A stretch of DNA of 64,000 nt, from assembly GCA_033675265.1 (NCBI GenBank), contig JAUJYZ010001350.1, forward strand, positions 173,864 to 237,863, given 5' to 3'. Position numbers and translations under genes: made by a program. A model generated the notes under the pieces. The model was not told where the DNA came from. It saw only the letters and a program-made list of their open reading frames with translations, and did no database searches. This document shows, piece by piece, positions 43,131-55,740 of the stretch. Position 1 is the stretch's first letter; every line of letters starts with the position of its first letter. This stretch comes from Actinostola sp. cb2023. Taxonomy: Eukaryota; Cnidaria; Anthozoa; Actiniaria; Actinostolidae.

Positions 43131-44868
43131 TGACTGGGAGCAGTGAGCTGGTACTCAAAGTCAACTTATGTGGAACGTTTGAATTGTCATGATGATCTTA
43201 CTGTAATCGGGTAGAGAAATGACAATTATTTCAGCACAATTTTGACAAGAAATGATAAAATTATCGCTTAGTAAGCAAAAACAAAACTATAAAACTGTAT
43301 TTAGAGTGAAATCTGGATATCAATTAGGAAGGACTGTATGAAATTAGCATGTCCCCCGTCACATATTTAGAGCTGTACACGGCTGTCTCACTGAATTTCG
43401 TCTTTATAATAGAGTCGAATAAAAACGTGATGTTGCTAGAATAAGTAGAGATATGAGAGAAAAACATATTTAGTGTCAATTCCTTAAAGACGTTTTGGTT
43501 TGTAGATTATTGCGGAAGTTTTCAATGAAAGATTAGGTGTCCCCTTTTGTTCCGATTTTCTACATAACTATATGTTTTGACGAAAAAAATATCAAATCCA
43601 GATAGAAAATCAGAAACTATAAGAAATATATAAAGTCCATTAATTTATTAACAATTTGGCGTTCCTCTGTTTAAAATCGGACTTATACTTCAGTAATTAT
43701 ATGACATCAAAGTTGACTGAATGCATCTGTCGACAGACAAAAAATACAATCAAAACATCATTTGTCTTTCAAATTTCGCGCTTTAATGCCAGTACTTCAA
43801 TCAGGATTTCAACAGATTTTTGGGAGCAAGTTTTCCATTCAGCATATAATAGTATGGCGGTAAAAAATATCTTACACGGGTTAATTTTATTTTTCTGTTA
43901 CCCTAGGAAGTTTCCTGAATTTTTTGTCGACACAAAGGCCAATGATTTGCATAATACAACACGTAGTCACGCAAAACCTTTTCGGCTCTTTATAATTCCT
44001 TAAAATAAGTTTTGCCAATAACTTTGTTCTGAAACTTGGCATGGACATTAATTATGTAATGAACATTTAAAAAACTGCAATAAAAAGAGGGGGTCACCAT
44101 TCTCGTTTTCGCGCTAGATGCTCTTCAAATATATCAATTTATAGGTGTATAGCCAAATGTGGTAGCAACCGGAAGTTGTAATGAAAAACCTTTTTTCTCG
44201 AAAAAAAGAACTTCCTTACAACATAGATTACATATAATTCTAAGTTTACTTCTACTAAATCAATCAAAGTAACTGAATGACTATGATTGTTGAAAATTAA
44301 CGAAGCATGCAAGTATGTGCGTCCAGAAATCGTACGCTTTAACTATTCTCATCTAAATGTTTGAAAATTTATCCAATAAAACGTTCCTTCATATTTCGAT
44401 ATATCATACGCAGCACCGATTATTAAAGAACTCAAAAAAATGGGGGCCACCATTCTCGTTTTCGTTATTTTGAAAAAACGTCAGTTACATTTGAAATATT
44501 TAACGAGTTCCAATGGTCTCCTTTGTGCGCAAACTCGCGCGAGCTTCAGAATCGTGCGCAATTGAGCGTGCGCAATGCAAAACAAGGGAATTGCCTTAAT
44601 TCTCGTATTTCACACTAATATTTTATGATCATGCTAAAAATAGCAGTTTTTCACAAATAGAATAAATGTGTTTAGACTGTTACCAGGCCACACGCGGATT
44701 ATTCCATTGATGGCCAGAATAATTGGTGTTATTTTAATAATAATAAATGAAAAATATCGATTCTGATGTTCTTCGTTATTGTCTACAATTTTACATAAAA
44801 AAATTGCATAAATTTTCAAAAAAAACATTTTGTGACGCTTTTGAGCACCAGCTTAACTGCTCCCAGTC
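43131..44868. mobile_element. 1.7-kb inverted-repeat element, no gene recognised inside
   Basis: Ends TGACTGGGAGCAGT and its complement; pairing goes on through AGCTGGTACTCAAA with small differences. Both flanks contain TTAAGTTGCC, the unit of the minisatellite at 44878-45000, so it sits inside that repeat. Interior open frames are short and AT-rich; GGGGTCACCATTCTCGTTTTCG and a close relative occur at 44090 and 44443. Confidence 0.7.
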
Positions 44869-44877
44869 AATAAGATG

Positions 44878-45001
44878 CAAGTTAAGTTGCCAATTGCAAG
44901 TTAAGTTGCCAATTGCAAGATAAATTGCCAATTGCAACTTAAAAGTTGCCAATTGCAAGATAAATTGCCAATTGCAAGTTAAGTTGCCAATTGCAAGTTA
45001 A
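44878..45001. repeat. 19-bp minisatellite with TTAA
   Basis: About six and a half units of GCAAGTTAAGTTGCCAATT with variants GATAAATTGCC. The last TTAA (44998-45001) is the target of the Kolobok insertion. Confidence 0.92.
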
Positions 45002-45137
45002 ACACGAACGCGCACTATAAAAGGGGAGGTACCTAAGGTAAGTCGGTTGGATCTGTCAATCATTTGCACTGAATCTCTCGCACTGTGAAGACCTGTCAAA
45101 TCTGCTCCTGACTCAAAGAGAAGTTTTATAGCTAGAA

Positions 45138-46393
45138 ATGGCCCAAGAAGAACCGGACACCGTAGAAGTAAGTCGTAAAAATAATCCAAATAAGCTTTTA
45201 ATTGCTGTTTTATTTCATGTTTTCGTTATTTAGCATACTTTCAACGGTGTTTGAACTGTTCGTTGTTTTTACTGACTTTCCTCAGTCGGGACGACGGCGG
45301 CCAGCCGTAGGGTATTTCAAATTCACTGATAGTGATACCAAATATATAAACCTTTTGAAAATCGTTTCTTTCGTAGGTTATTCTGAGATTTCCCCGCCAG
45401 GATATAGACATGCTTGAGGCATTTGTAAATCAGTCTGGTGGGGAAATCAAGAAGATAAAACAGTGTCGAAGTAGAAGGAAGTCCCGCCCTACGGCTACTA
45501 CGAGAACTACATTTATGAACACCAAAAACAACGATGACATGGATGGCATAACTCTTGGCGCCGACGACGATGGTTAGTACCGTGTATTATTGGTATATTT
45601 TTATCATAGATAGATAGATAGTTTATTATTAGTAAATACTATTGCAGCTGGATAGCTGAATTGTACAGTAAAAATTGTGTAAAAACATCGCTTTTAGTAT
45701 GAAACCAATTTCACTTTATAAGACTTATCTTCGAACGAACACAAATTATTTTCTAACTAATTGTCATTACACTGAACCAGTTTTGCAGGAATAGGCGTCT
45801 CTAGTTTTACAAGTAATAAGTTGTCAGTTAGAGTAACTAAGAACCTTCGAATGATTATCAACTAACTGAAATAAGAACCTTCATTTATAGAGTTCAGTGC
45901 AATAAACTAATGATTTAATTTAGATAAACGGAGATCGTTCATTTTTCTCGATTCTGACAGGATATGAATATGAATGCGTAATGTATAATGATCGGCTGAA
46001 ATTGCCTGTCGTTGACTTGTTCAACGAAGAATACTGAATTATATTATTCATCCCTTTTTAGACGAATCATCCTCATACAATCCTGATGCTGATCCACCCT
46101 GCAAGTTTTGCCTCCAAAGTCCTTGTGTAACAACAGGCAGCCTTGAACGTTTTGGTTTTGGAGAAGCTCATGTCCAGAACCATGTTGCTAGGCGCCGAAA
46201 TTACAAAGACTATTGGAATACCCTCAATGGGTTGGGACTCTGGCGCAACCCTGTCTATCTGGCAAAGAAATTAGAGCTGGGAGACAGGGTTGATGGTCAG
46301 CGAGAGAGAATGCCTCACTGTGTCATCAATGATACAAGAGGCAGGTTTCCAAACCCAGAGGGGATGCCATACATGGGGCACAAAAGGGAATGA
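45138..46393 (+). CDS. Partner protein of the Kolobok-like element, Cys-rich, three exons
   Basis: Exons 45138-45167, 45377-45572 and 46062-46393 join in frame at GT-AG borders to 185 residues. The start MAQEEPDTVE is followed by VILRFPRQDIDMLEAFV, a basic stretch (KKIKQCRSRRKSRP) and a C-terminal region with CKFCLQSPC, VQNHVARRRNYKDYW and MPHCVINDTRGRFPNPEGMPYMGH. The Cys/His pattern suggests metal binding; the final part resembles small transposon-linked proteins with a P2X7-tail-like domain in cnidarians, but this recall is not certain. Basic charge and zinc-like Cys suggest nucleic-acid binding. No break seen. Confidence 0.72.
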
Positions 46394-46965
46394 TATTTAT
46401 TTTGTAAATAAATTGTATATAAAACTTGTAAATAAAACTTGTAAATAAAACTAACTTGTAAATAAAACTTGTAAATAAAACTTGTAAATAGTACTCATTA
46501 GTATGTATATTTTGTAAGTAATTTATGGAGAATGTCCAATTTTATATTTTCTGCATATAATTTTATGATATTATTATCTCATGACATTGTCTGATTATGC
46601 ATTGACCAATGTATTGTACATACAGTGTACATGAACTGTTTAAATAATATTTCAAATACATATCACAACTGCACTTGTTTATTGATGCTGTATAAAATAA
46701 TAATATACCATTGTTAGACTGACCAACTATACTGTCATGACTTTATATACTAGATCAAATAAGGTAATAACAAGGACATTGTTGCAACTATTGTTTTATT
46801 GTGGTATGTACATGTAATAAATATATTCTTTATTTCATCATATACGCATGTGACAATATTATTGTTTAGTATTTACAAATCATTTATTATGCCCAAATGC
46901 ATAAAAACTGACACAATATAACCACAGCTTGAAACACTCAACATTGACCATTATGGGGCAGGTCG

Positions 46966-47357
46966 TTTATTATCTGGGGGGATTACCTGGGGGGGGGGGG
47001 GGGGGGATTACCTGGGAGGGGGGAGGAGAGTTTTTTAGAATTGCTGGGGGGTCATTTTTGAAAAATGCACATTTTTGGGGGTTACTTTCAAAACTACTGA
47101 CTGTTGATATACTGGGGGTCATTTTCACATCCATGCCACTGCTCATTTAATATGGACAATATGCGCTGCAGTTTATTTTTATAACCTGTCAAAATGTAAC
47201 CACACTCAAGCTGACCAGACTTTGGTTCATATTCATCACAGTTGCACTTAGAGCATTGGGGGGTCATGTTCACAGAAGATGGTTTGCGTGGGGGGTCATT
47301 TTTAAATTTGTTCTAATTGAAAAAAACTGCTGGCTCCCACTCCCAGGTAATAAATAG
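46966..47357. mobile_element. G-run element with GGGGTCATTTT repeats
   Basis: TTATTATCTGGGGGGATTACC at the left is answered by CCCAGGTAATAAATA at the right. Between them lie a G run (46990-47006) and five or six copies of GGGGTCATTTT or variants. It sits in the gap between the two convergent Kolobok genes. Confidence 0.7.
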
Positions 47358-47761
47358 CACTGAGAAAACAATAGACAGCACTACTATTTAGTGCACTTCC
47401 AGCTGAATTGCAAGTTTTCAATAGAATTCGCTCTGCTTATAACACATGGTGTTCAGTGGTTGACCACTATTTAGGGCCAGATAATAAGATTCATGGACTA
47501 TTATCAGCTGATTGAAACCCAGCAATAGTACTCGCAATAGTTATACTGGATCATATCATTAATAATTCATGAGGAAAACACAATAGAAATCACAACCGTG
47601 GCAGAGCTTGTATTTCTGATACAAAATCGTCTTCATTTGCATAGACTTTAACTTTGATTTTCTCAGCCAAACTTACTGGCATCTTGAACATTATAGTAGA
47701 ACATGATTTTATACATCTGTGCAAATGATATGCAATAGATACAATACTCTTTTGTAAAGTT

Positions 47762-50700
47762 TCAAATACTTGTATACGTATTAATTGTGAAAAAATAATC
47801 CCAAATTTGGGATTTGAATAAATATGATTTCTTCACCAATACTCTTGTTTCTGACAACCTGTTGGGATGGCGGCTGTGTGCGTAATGTCGCAAAGATGAC
47901 ACTTCACGTCCCACATTCTCATTCTGCAATGAAATGTTACCTAATGGTAAGTCAAGGTACATGTCAAAGTTAAAAAACAAACATTTTATGGCTTACATAC
48001 CCAATCTAAAACTGCAAGCTGTATGCGCATATTGTATGCATCGTCACCAAAGTTGATCCTTTTTGGAGCATACATAAGCATTGAGGAGTGAAGGCTCTCT
48101 ATCCAGTAGGTTTCTCTGCACTACAAGAACAAACGTTTTTCAGTACCTTTTGAAAAAAACAATACTCATGAATATACAGCTTGTTTCCTGAAGTGTTTGA
48201 GCCATTTTGGCTATGTTTTTCATGCGCACGCGAGCTATTGTGTAATACACTGGCACATTTTGCGCAAGTGGAATAATAAATAGATCTATACAACATCAGA
48301 TGGATAATACATGTATGTCAGCAGAAGGATAATCCTAGGCTATCAATGTCATCATCCACTACATCAATGTGGGAATGGATATTATGCATTACATACTTTC
48401 AGGTATGAATCAGCATATTTGAATACTGTCAGGTTTCTTAGCGTTTTCTCATATAGTTGAATGGCAGCTGGAGTTGTCAAAGTTTTCTTGCTCATGACAT
48501 AGCCAGGCTTGGTACATCTGGACTCAGCTGAACATTTGTCATGTTTACACTGTGTGTGACAAGTAATGAAAGTTTACAATATTGTTTACAATGTACATAT
48601 ACATATATATAGTAAATGTATAATGTTCAATAACCATTGTAATATTCTCCATATACCGTAAACTGCCGGTTATAAGCCCCCCACACCCCTCTCCCCTATG
48701 GATATAAGCCCCCTCAAAGCTTCCTTCTTTCCTTAGTTACAAATGTATATAAACATTTTCTCAGAACACAGTATAATTTCAAATTGAAAATTAGTACAGA
48801 TTGCGGAACAAGTTACAGTTTTGATTTTTGTTCCAAATATTGAAATTATTGTAAATTTAAAAAAACCCAGTGGATTTAAAACATATTTTGATACCACTAT
48901 ACCGTCTCAACTTATCTTATCAGCTTCATGTATTTCAAAATGTTTTTTTTATTCCAGTTATAATTTACAGTATGCGCATATGGGCAGATATTCATGAAAC
49001 AAATTATTAATATATATATAACTAATATTATATTATATACTGTAAGTTAAAATACTAACTTGATAGTGATTGATTACATTCAGAATGTACTCTCTAAAAT
49101 TGCCTGCAGTGCCATCATTGTTCTTCATTGCAAAGTAAACATGAGTTCGTGTTGCTTTGGCTGCAAACAAAACAGGGCATTGAATGTAGTGTATGTAGTA
49201 GCAGAAGCAGCAGCAGAAGTAACAGTAGCAATGATAGTAGTACTAAGTACTATTATTAGTAGTAGTGGTATAGTAGTTGTTAGTTCAACCTTTATCAGAG
49301 AGCTCTGGGAACCATTTGATATTCATGTCCCGCACAAGGCCACCACAGATATTTTTCATGGCTTTGCTAATTTCCTTGGCACCTGAAATTATAAGTATAA
49401 CAGTGGAAATTTTAAACATCTATTTTGAATGTTACCAGTTCATATATACATATGTACATGTAGTTTGTACCCACAGTGTTTACATAATAATTTTATTATC
49501 ATCAATGAGAGGAATGTATCAAATGTCAGCCGATTGTCGGTGACTTGTCAGCTGACTGTATCAACACAACACCATCACACCACCTATATAGTACATTAAT
49601 ATTCCAACACAGTTACTTATAAATGAGTCAAATACAATTTTTACAAACCATGCCAGGAGTCAAAGGAGTTCACTATATGTTGTTCTTCAAACCATTTCTT
49701 GAGAGACACCACAAAGTCATGTGCAACCTCGCCAATGTTATAATCTGCAAAAAATAAATATATTTGATCATGAATATTTGGCTTTTCCTCCAATGCACAC
49801 AATTTGACTGGCTTACGATGTTCTGTCTGCAGAGTAGTGATCACTTCCTTAGTCATTGGAACTTCTCGTGATACCGCTGGCACATGCGAGGTGCGGCTCC
49901 AATTAGAATAGCCAATCACCTTTTTATTCCTAATTATATAAACAAACAATAATAATTATTATTAATAACATGATTGAATAAGTTTTTATATTTTAGTTGA
50001 TGTTATTGTCATATTTAATGCACAGAATCCTTACGTATGGGAAATAACACACACAGTAGTGTGCCCAGCAGATCGACTTGAATCATGTCTGGCATCTGTA
50101 ATTACACACTGTTGGGAAAGTGAAAAGATTATCACTTTATTTGATGCATTTTAGACATCAATATACTTGTAATAAAGATAAATAAAATAGTTACAAGTAC
50201 TTACATCACCATTCCTCTGATATGCTTCAGTTTCTTTGACTTCAATCCGGGCTGTTTCCATGGAAACAGCACAGACCTCTGATACAACCATTGCATAGCC
50301 AAGTTTTTGTATGACTATAAGAATCAAACATATTGTAAAAACACACTAATATATTTGATGTACTGTAGTAAAATCCTGGTCCCAGTTTCACTAGTTACCA
50401 CCACCTTTTAGTGCAACATGGGTCTGGTAAAATAAAGCTTTTCCAGATTACTAGTGATAGACAATTAACAAATCGCAAGGGGTTTTCCATTGTCTGTACT
50501 CTTATTGACAATGGATTTGACGTCACAAAATGTTCAAAACTCAAGTGGAACCACGAGCGTAGCCCACCAAAAACTGGCTTGTAATGGGATATTTCACAGT
50601 AACTATCTGTTCATTTCTTTAGACTGTTTATCATTGCTGTCTATTTTGGAGTCAATCATGTGGTATTACAGCAGCAGTATATGTATGTTGTTACGTAAAC

Positions 50701-52162
50701 AATAAGCAATCATCTATCAAAAGTCAATCAGTATATACCTGAATCAAATGTTTTTTCACCAACTGCACCAATACATGCAGCTTCACATGCAGATGTGTAC
50801 TGTGTTTCTGTCAAGCCACTCGACAGAAAACCATGTACGAGTCTAAGAAAAAGAAAGAGGAAGGAAGGAAAGAGATGGAAGGAAGGGAGGAAGGAAAGAA
50901 ATTTAAATCAGTTTCTTCAATTATATATTCAATAGCAAATTTGTCTTACCTCATGTTGACATAGTATTTTACAATGCTGCCTCCAGCCATCATTGGAGAG
51001 GTTAGCCACTTCAATAAGCCACTTCACGCTTTCGTCCGCCATTTTGAATTGGGGCAAACGCGCGGAAATTTATAGAAATCTGGATCACTTTGGCTTGCCG
51101 TAACTCCGCTCGATTTCGTTGGATTTTCACAAACTAACCATTTTAGACAATATATAGTCTTTGTTACTTATGACCTATAATATGATGGGTATTGGAAGGC
51201 TACAAATCGAGAAAAAAAAGATTTTTGTTTTCTAAATAAAACGTTCGGCACGTGAATATGCAAATTAGCTCGAATTTTTAAGAATCATTCGTGAAAAGAA
51301 GATTGACTCGTAAAAGGTAGTTAGAACACCTACATTGGTCTTATTTTCACTCCAACAACTGGCATGCATGCCTGCTGATTATCGAAGTTTAAATTTTGAA
51401 AATCCATCAAACTCGAGCGGAGTTACGGCAAGCCAAAGTGATCCAGATTTCTATAAATTTACGCGCGTTTGCCCCAATTCAAAATGGCGGACGAAAGCGT
51501 GAAGTGGCTTATTTATCCAGACAGAGGCATTCCACAGTCATTGTGGCACAATGCCCCTGCCTGGTAAATATGGTAGAGGATGCAATAAATTGTTGTTGGC
51601 AGAATGTGCATTTGCCTTGGTTTTTGACAAAAAAACTCACTAGGGATTGTAAAGATCCCTCTGTACAAAGGATAATTTGATCATTTTTGGATGCTGGGGT
51701 TGTTACTTGCTCCGTCCTCGGCACATAACGCTGACTTGATTTGTCTTGTGTCTTTGCAGCTGGTCGGTCTTGACGAGGAGTAGAGGCAGAAAGTGGTGGA
51801 GTGCACAGAACATAATGAGAAAGGGGAATGAAAGAACCAGGTGTGGGCGGGCAATTCAGGTCTCTGCTGCGAAGGGGCGAAATTCGGAATGATGTAGGTG
51901 ATGTAGGCGATTCAGTGGATGATATGGAGGATATGGAGTTGCTTGATTTCAAGTAGTCGTACTCAAAGGCCAGAAGAAGTGTTTCAATCAAGTCAGCATT
52001 CTGTGTCGAGGAGGATTTCTTGGACAACCCCAGCTTTTTCTTGCAAGTTTGCAATCGTTCTTTTATGCTCTGCAAGCGATCGCGACTCTCTTCACCGAGG
52101 GGAAGTTCGATGTTCAAAGAGAATTGAAGTCGCTTTTTCTTCGTACATGTATGTTGAGCCAT
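47762..52162 (-). pseudogene. Kolobok-like transposase, split by a MITE
   Basis: Minus-strand exons: 52162-51510, 51014-50950 (one exon before the insertion), 50842-50739, 50314-50205, 50108-50035, 49929-49649, 49382-49290, 49160-49060, 48549-48397, 48120-48001 and 47923-47762; frames agree at every GT-AG border. The order is: Ser/Thr-rich N-terminus, CTFCQQQF...GHCATMTVEC, KWLTSP, VNMRLVHGFLSSGL, ITDARHDSSRSAGHTTV, SNWSRTS, FDSWHGAKEISKAMKN and HSSMLMYAPKR. The DARHDSSRSA-H and WHGAK-x-K boxes together with the TTAA target fit the Kolobok superfamily. The 493-bp MITE sits in exon 1 at TA and adds a stop directly after CLCLDK; even without it one base is missing to reach the KWLTSP frame. Confidence 0.75.
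51017..51509 (-). mobile_element. 493-bp TA-flanked MITE, copy 2, inside the transposase exon
   Basis: Same length as copy 1 at 24849-25341, opposite orientation, TA at 51015-51016 and 51510-51511. The first bases AGCCACTTCA are repeated in the flank just outside (51004-51013), which may be chance or mark an earlier insertion or excision event at this site. Confidence 0.9.
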
Positions 52163-52818
52163 GATGAACTTACAATTTATCTTACATGTCCACGTCATGT
52201 TGACGTGCAAAAAAAAAAAATACATTTGCAATCCTAAAGAATACGATTGTTGTAAAATATATTCTCAACATAGGTCTCGAAACCTTACCTTTACCATGTC
52301 TACCATAATAGTACAGAGATGTACAAATGATCGACACATTTACCTCATTATTCGGACAGTTCTTCGCCGACACTTCTTCTCGACTAACTGGATGGTTTGT
52401 TTATAATAATATACCAAAGTGAGCGCATAATTTTAGATACGAAACTGCATCTTTATGACAGGAACATGTGGGCTCATATATTTCCAGTCCACTGGAAATA
52501 GGACAGGGATACCAAGTATCGAAGAAGACAGTTTATGAGTTGTCGGCGCGAAAATTCAACATCGCTGTTTGCCGTGTTCAATATCGGGGAAAAAACAGTC
52601 ATTCTCAGAAAGATTACATCAAAACTACATTGTGAAGGAAAATAAAAGCAATTGTAACACAGTTTACGTTGTTTTATTGTCATTTTTCTATGAAATTCTC
52701 CAGCTCCTTTACCAACCTTTGCACACGTTTGACAGCCGCCATATTGAAACTCATTATTATTCACAAATTGTGGGCGGAGCGATCACGCAAGATGCCCTTT
52801 TATAGCGCGTCTTCGTGT

Positions 52819-53731
52819 TTAAGTTGCACCTAGGGTAAGTTCGTTGGATCTGTCAATCAAATGTACCGAGACGTCACAGAGAGAGGATCTCAAGAACTGC
52901 AAGCTCTATAAATCAATCAAATGAACAAGAAACTGTGGAAATAAGTACTAAAAACGCACATGGATAATTTGTGTTGTACAATTCACTATCACTTTTCACT
53001 TTGGTAAAAATTATGGTACTTTGAACTGGAATCGTTAGCCGTTTTGAAGTCGCACGGCTCAGCTCTAGCCAGTATTATTATGCTGATCATTTCTTTCGTA
53101 GGTTATCCTAATATCCCCGCCAAGACATGGAAATGGCATTTGCAAATTAAATATACTCACAGCATTGGTTTCGAAACCTTGCCGGCCTTTACCATAAAAG
53201 TACAGAGATGTACAAATGCTCGACACATTTACCTCATAACAAGACACCTTCGCGAACGACGACACCATAACAATACACAACAAGACAAACGACAACGACA
53301 ACGAACGTAACTTCTGTAATGAAAACAATACTCTTGTCGCTTTATGTAGAAATGACCGAACATAGTTTTATGCTTGGAAATGCTTATTACAGGCAAATAG
53401 GATTTCGGCTCATGAATTTGTAGATGTTGAATGTACGTGTGATACATGGCGCGCGAAATTCAAAATATCCTTCGTACGTAGACACGTGGTGCGACAGCTG
53501 AAAATCGTATATATAACTCATACGAAAAATATTAACACGTTCGTCTATTATAACTGTTTTAGACGGAAAATTATAATTTCTTCATTAACTTTGCTGTTGA
53601 AATGTGATTTTATTAAGAAAATCATTTTACCCCGTTGTTCAGCCATGTTCAGCCATTGTCCTCCACATTGAAACTCATTACTATTCAAAAATTGTGGGCG
53701 GAGCATGTCCTTTTATAGTGCGTCTTCGTGT
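52819..53731. mobile_element. Deleted Kolobok derivative beside the full element
   Basis: The right end (53660-53731) matches that of the full element and is followed by TTAA. The left terminal repeat is missing: the sequence starts at ACCTAGGGTAAGT, which corresponds to 45031 in the full copy. It keeps exon 1 and exon 2 starts of the partner gene in decayed form (donor GTAAGT changed to ATAAGT; GTTATCCTAATATCCCCGCC at 53101) and then jumps at about 53150 to sequence corresponding to 52262, upstream of the transposase start. It thus shows how MITE-like forms arise by internal deletion. Confidence 0.78.
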
Positions 53732-53985
53732 TTAAGTGGCAGTGATAGTTTTGTACCATCGTCCAACCACAAACGTCTGCGTATTTCATAACGGGCCGCC
53801 GAAACATCATTGCTTTTAAAGCAATATAGGCTTGTTGAGAATTTATCCTATACCATGCACCGAAACTTTCCAGAAATGTTCTTTCAGACAAACTCTTTCA
53901 GATCATATAGGCTGTTTGCACCAGAAAAAAAAAAGTTTGCTGATCTTAAAAATCAGTAATGCACGATAAGAGCGAAATCAGCGAA
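53732..53985. repeat. Inverted partner of 42389-42520
   Basis: See the entry at 42389. Starts TTAAGTGGCAGTGATAG, the complement of the left-hand ACTGCCACTTAA at 43112. Confidence 0.78.
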
Positions 53986-54105
53986 GTCATTGTTCAGTCG
54001 AACCTGCCAGTTCTGCAAAACTTAAAGCTTTTGTATACATACGTTGATACCATGCATCGATCTCATTACGGATATCTGCATACCAAATTCGACTTGGATG
54101 GATCA

Positions 54106-54230
54106 GCAGGGCCTTACATAACCCAAATTTCAAGGGGGGACAGTACGTATGTAACAGCAAATAAATAAATAAAAATAGTACAGTTCTCAGTACTTTTTGG
54201 TATCTTTTTCGCCTTGCCAGGGGGGCAACT
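54106..54230. repeat. Dispersed repeat, second copy of 21497-21605
   Basis: Colinear with 21497-21605. It is followed by a CCACCCCC-rich tail and GCCCCTG. Confidence 0.75.
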
Positions 54231-55740
54231 GCACCACCCCCTGCCCTTGCCCCTGTGCTGTGTACGCCCTGATCAGTTAAATTTACCTGAGTATTCGGAA
54301 GCAAACTGCCAAAACTTCCCGCCAAAACTTCCCGCCCTTGAGACACAGTCTCGTCTGCAATGAAAGAAAGCAAAGCGATGATTCTTCTGAAGGCATTGAC
54401 GAAAGTAGTCGCGCACTGTTAGCGGCTTTAGTCAGGGAGCAATGTTTATAACATGCCATTTAATTGAGCAAAGACTACGATGCTAATCGCTGTCAAATAT
54501 AGAATCAAAGAAAACCTGCTCAAGTTTTGCAAAAGCTGTATGTATTTTATCACTCTAGCTTTACTTAAATATTTTGTCATTCCAAAAGGGGGCCGGATCG
54601 GATGGCTAGCCATACCCTTCACCACCCATGGGTCCGCCCCTGAGCCTTTGTTGAGATCTGCATAACTACAGTTCAAAAACGGCCTCAAGATACTTTTAGG
54701 TGGTTCCCGCATAATGAATGACCGGTTTGCCGTATTTTTTAACTCGCTCACTCCGCGTCAATATTGCTTGGATTTTATTGTGCTTAACACAAATATTAAT
54801 TCAACTATTCTGCTTTTGGACAGTGTATTCAAAATTATCATTGTAAGCCGCGTTTTTGTGAATGCGAGCTGATATTCAAACGACACTATTTTCACTAAAA
54901 CTGCTGCCAAGCGTTATTTCCTCGTACGATTTTTCTTAAACTACGTGAACAGCCTTTTAAGAGAGGCTCTCCGTAAATTTCGCCTATAGCATGCAGAACG
55001 CGAAAATTCGAAATCCTTCAAATTTAGTCAGAATGTAGGTCTAGGTGAACTCGTTATGCTGTGTAAGTTTTATTTGAATCGGGTAATTATCTTAGGAGAA
55101 CGGCGCCGATATTCGATTTTCGGGATCACTTCCGGTTTTGAGAGGCGATCTTACGGTACTCGTAAAACCAACAATAACAAATAATTTCCTAAATTTCGCT
55201 GAACAAATGATATCATTTCGGGAAAGTGAGATAATGTTTTACATTTTCACATGTTTATCGAAGATGTTTAACAAAAAATAAATATTTTATCGATTTTCAA
55301 AGTATTTTCACATTTTGAGCATTTTTTCAAAGGCTATATTGACAGGCTAATATATCCACTGGTACCTCAATCCAAATATAGAAAGTATACCTCAGCCAAA
55401 GAATACTATCTCGTCTTGTAATATGTGGAATAAAAATTTTGGGCCACTCAAAATTTAAGATTCTGGAAGACGAAATGCAACCCCCAATTATGCGACAAAA
55501 TCACGACTTTCGATGTCACGCTCTGGGCAAAAGACAATTATTTAGTCAGTTAAACCATTCAATGTCTTGGAAATAAATTCAATCAGACCAAAGCGAATAC
55601 TTGTATTGACATTTTAAAAACGTTTCAAAGCATTGTGAGCAAATACGAAACTTTTAGAAAAAAATATCACACGTTCCAGGAAGGTCAACCACAAGCAAAC
55701 GAAAGCTTCATTGACGGTTGAGTTCGAATCTCGACTGATA
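54231..55740. other. No gene recognised
   Basis: GGTCCGCCCCTGAG at about 54631-54644 is a hAT-like tip in reverse. Otherwise 1.5 kb of AT-rich sequence without a supportable exon or repeat. Confidence 0.45.

Larger units (their letters stand above)
45002..52818. mobile_element. Kolobok-like element with two convergent genes
   Basis: Short inverted ends (ACACGAACGCGCACTATAAAAGG and its near complement) are flanked by TTAA at 44998-45001 and 52819-52822. Joining the flanks across one TTAA gives TTGCAAGTTAAGTTGCA, that is, one unit of the neighbouring minisatellite, so the empty site is known. A plus-strand gene (45138-46393) starts near the left end and a transposase gene (52162-47762) near the right end. 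A G-run element (46966-47357) and a TA-flanked MITE (51017-51509) are nested inside; the latter breaks the transposase. Confidence 0.85.

Noticed and set aside
51017..51509. Treating the MITE as an intron of the Kolobok transposase
   Set aside because: No GT-AG pair lies at its borders, it has TA duplications and a sister copy elsewhere, and the flanking frames do not match after exact removal.
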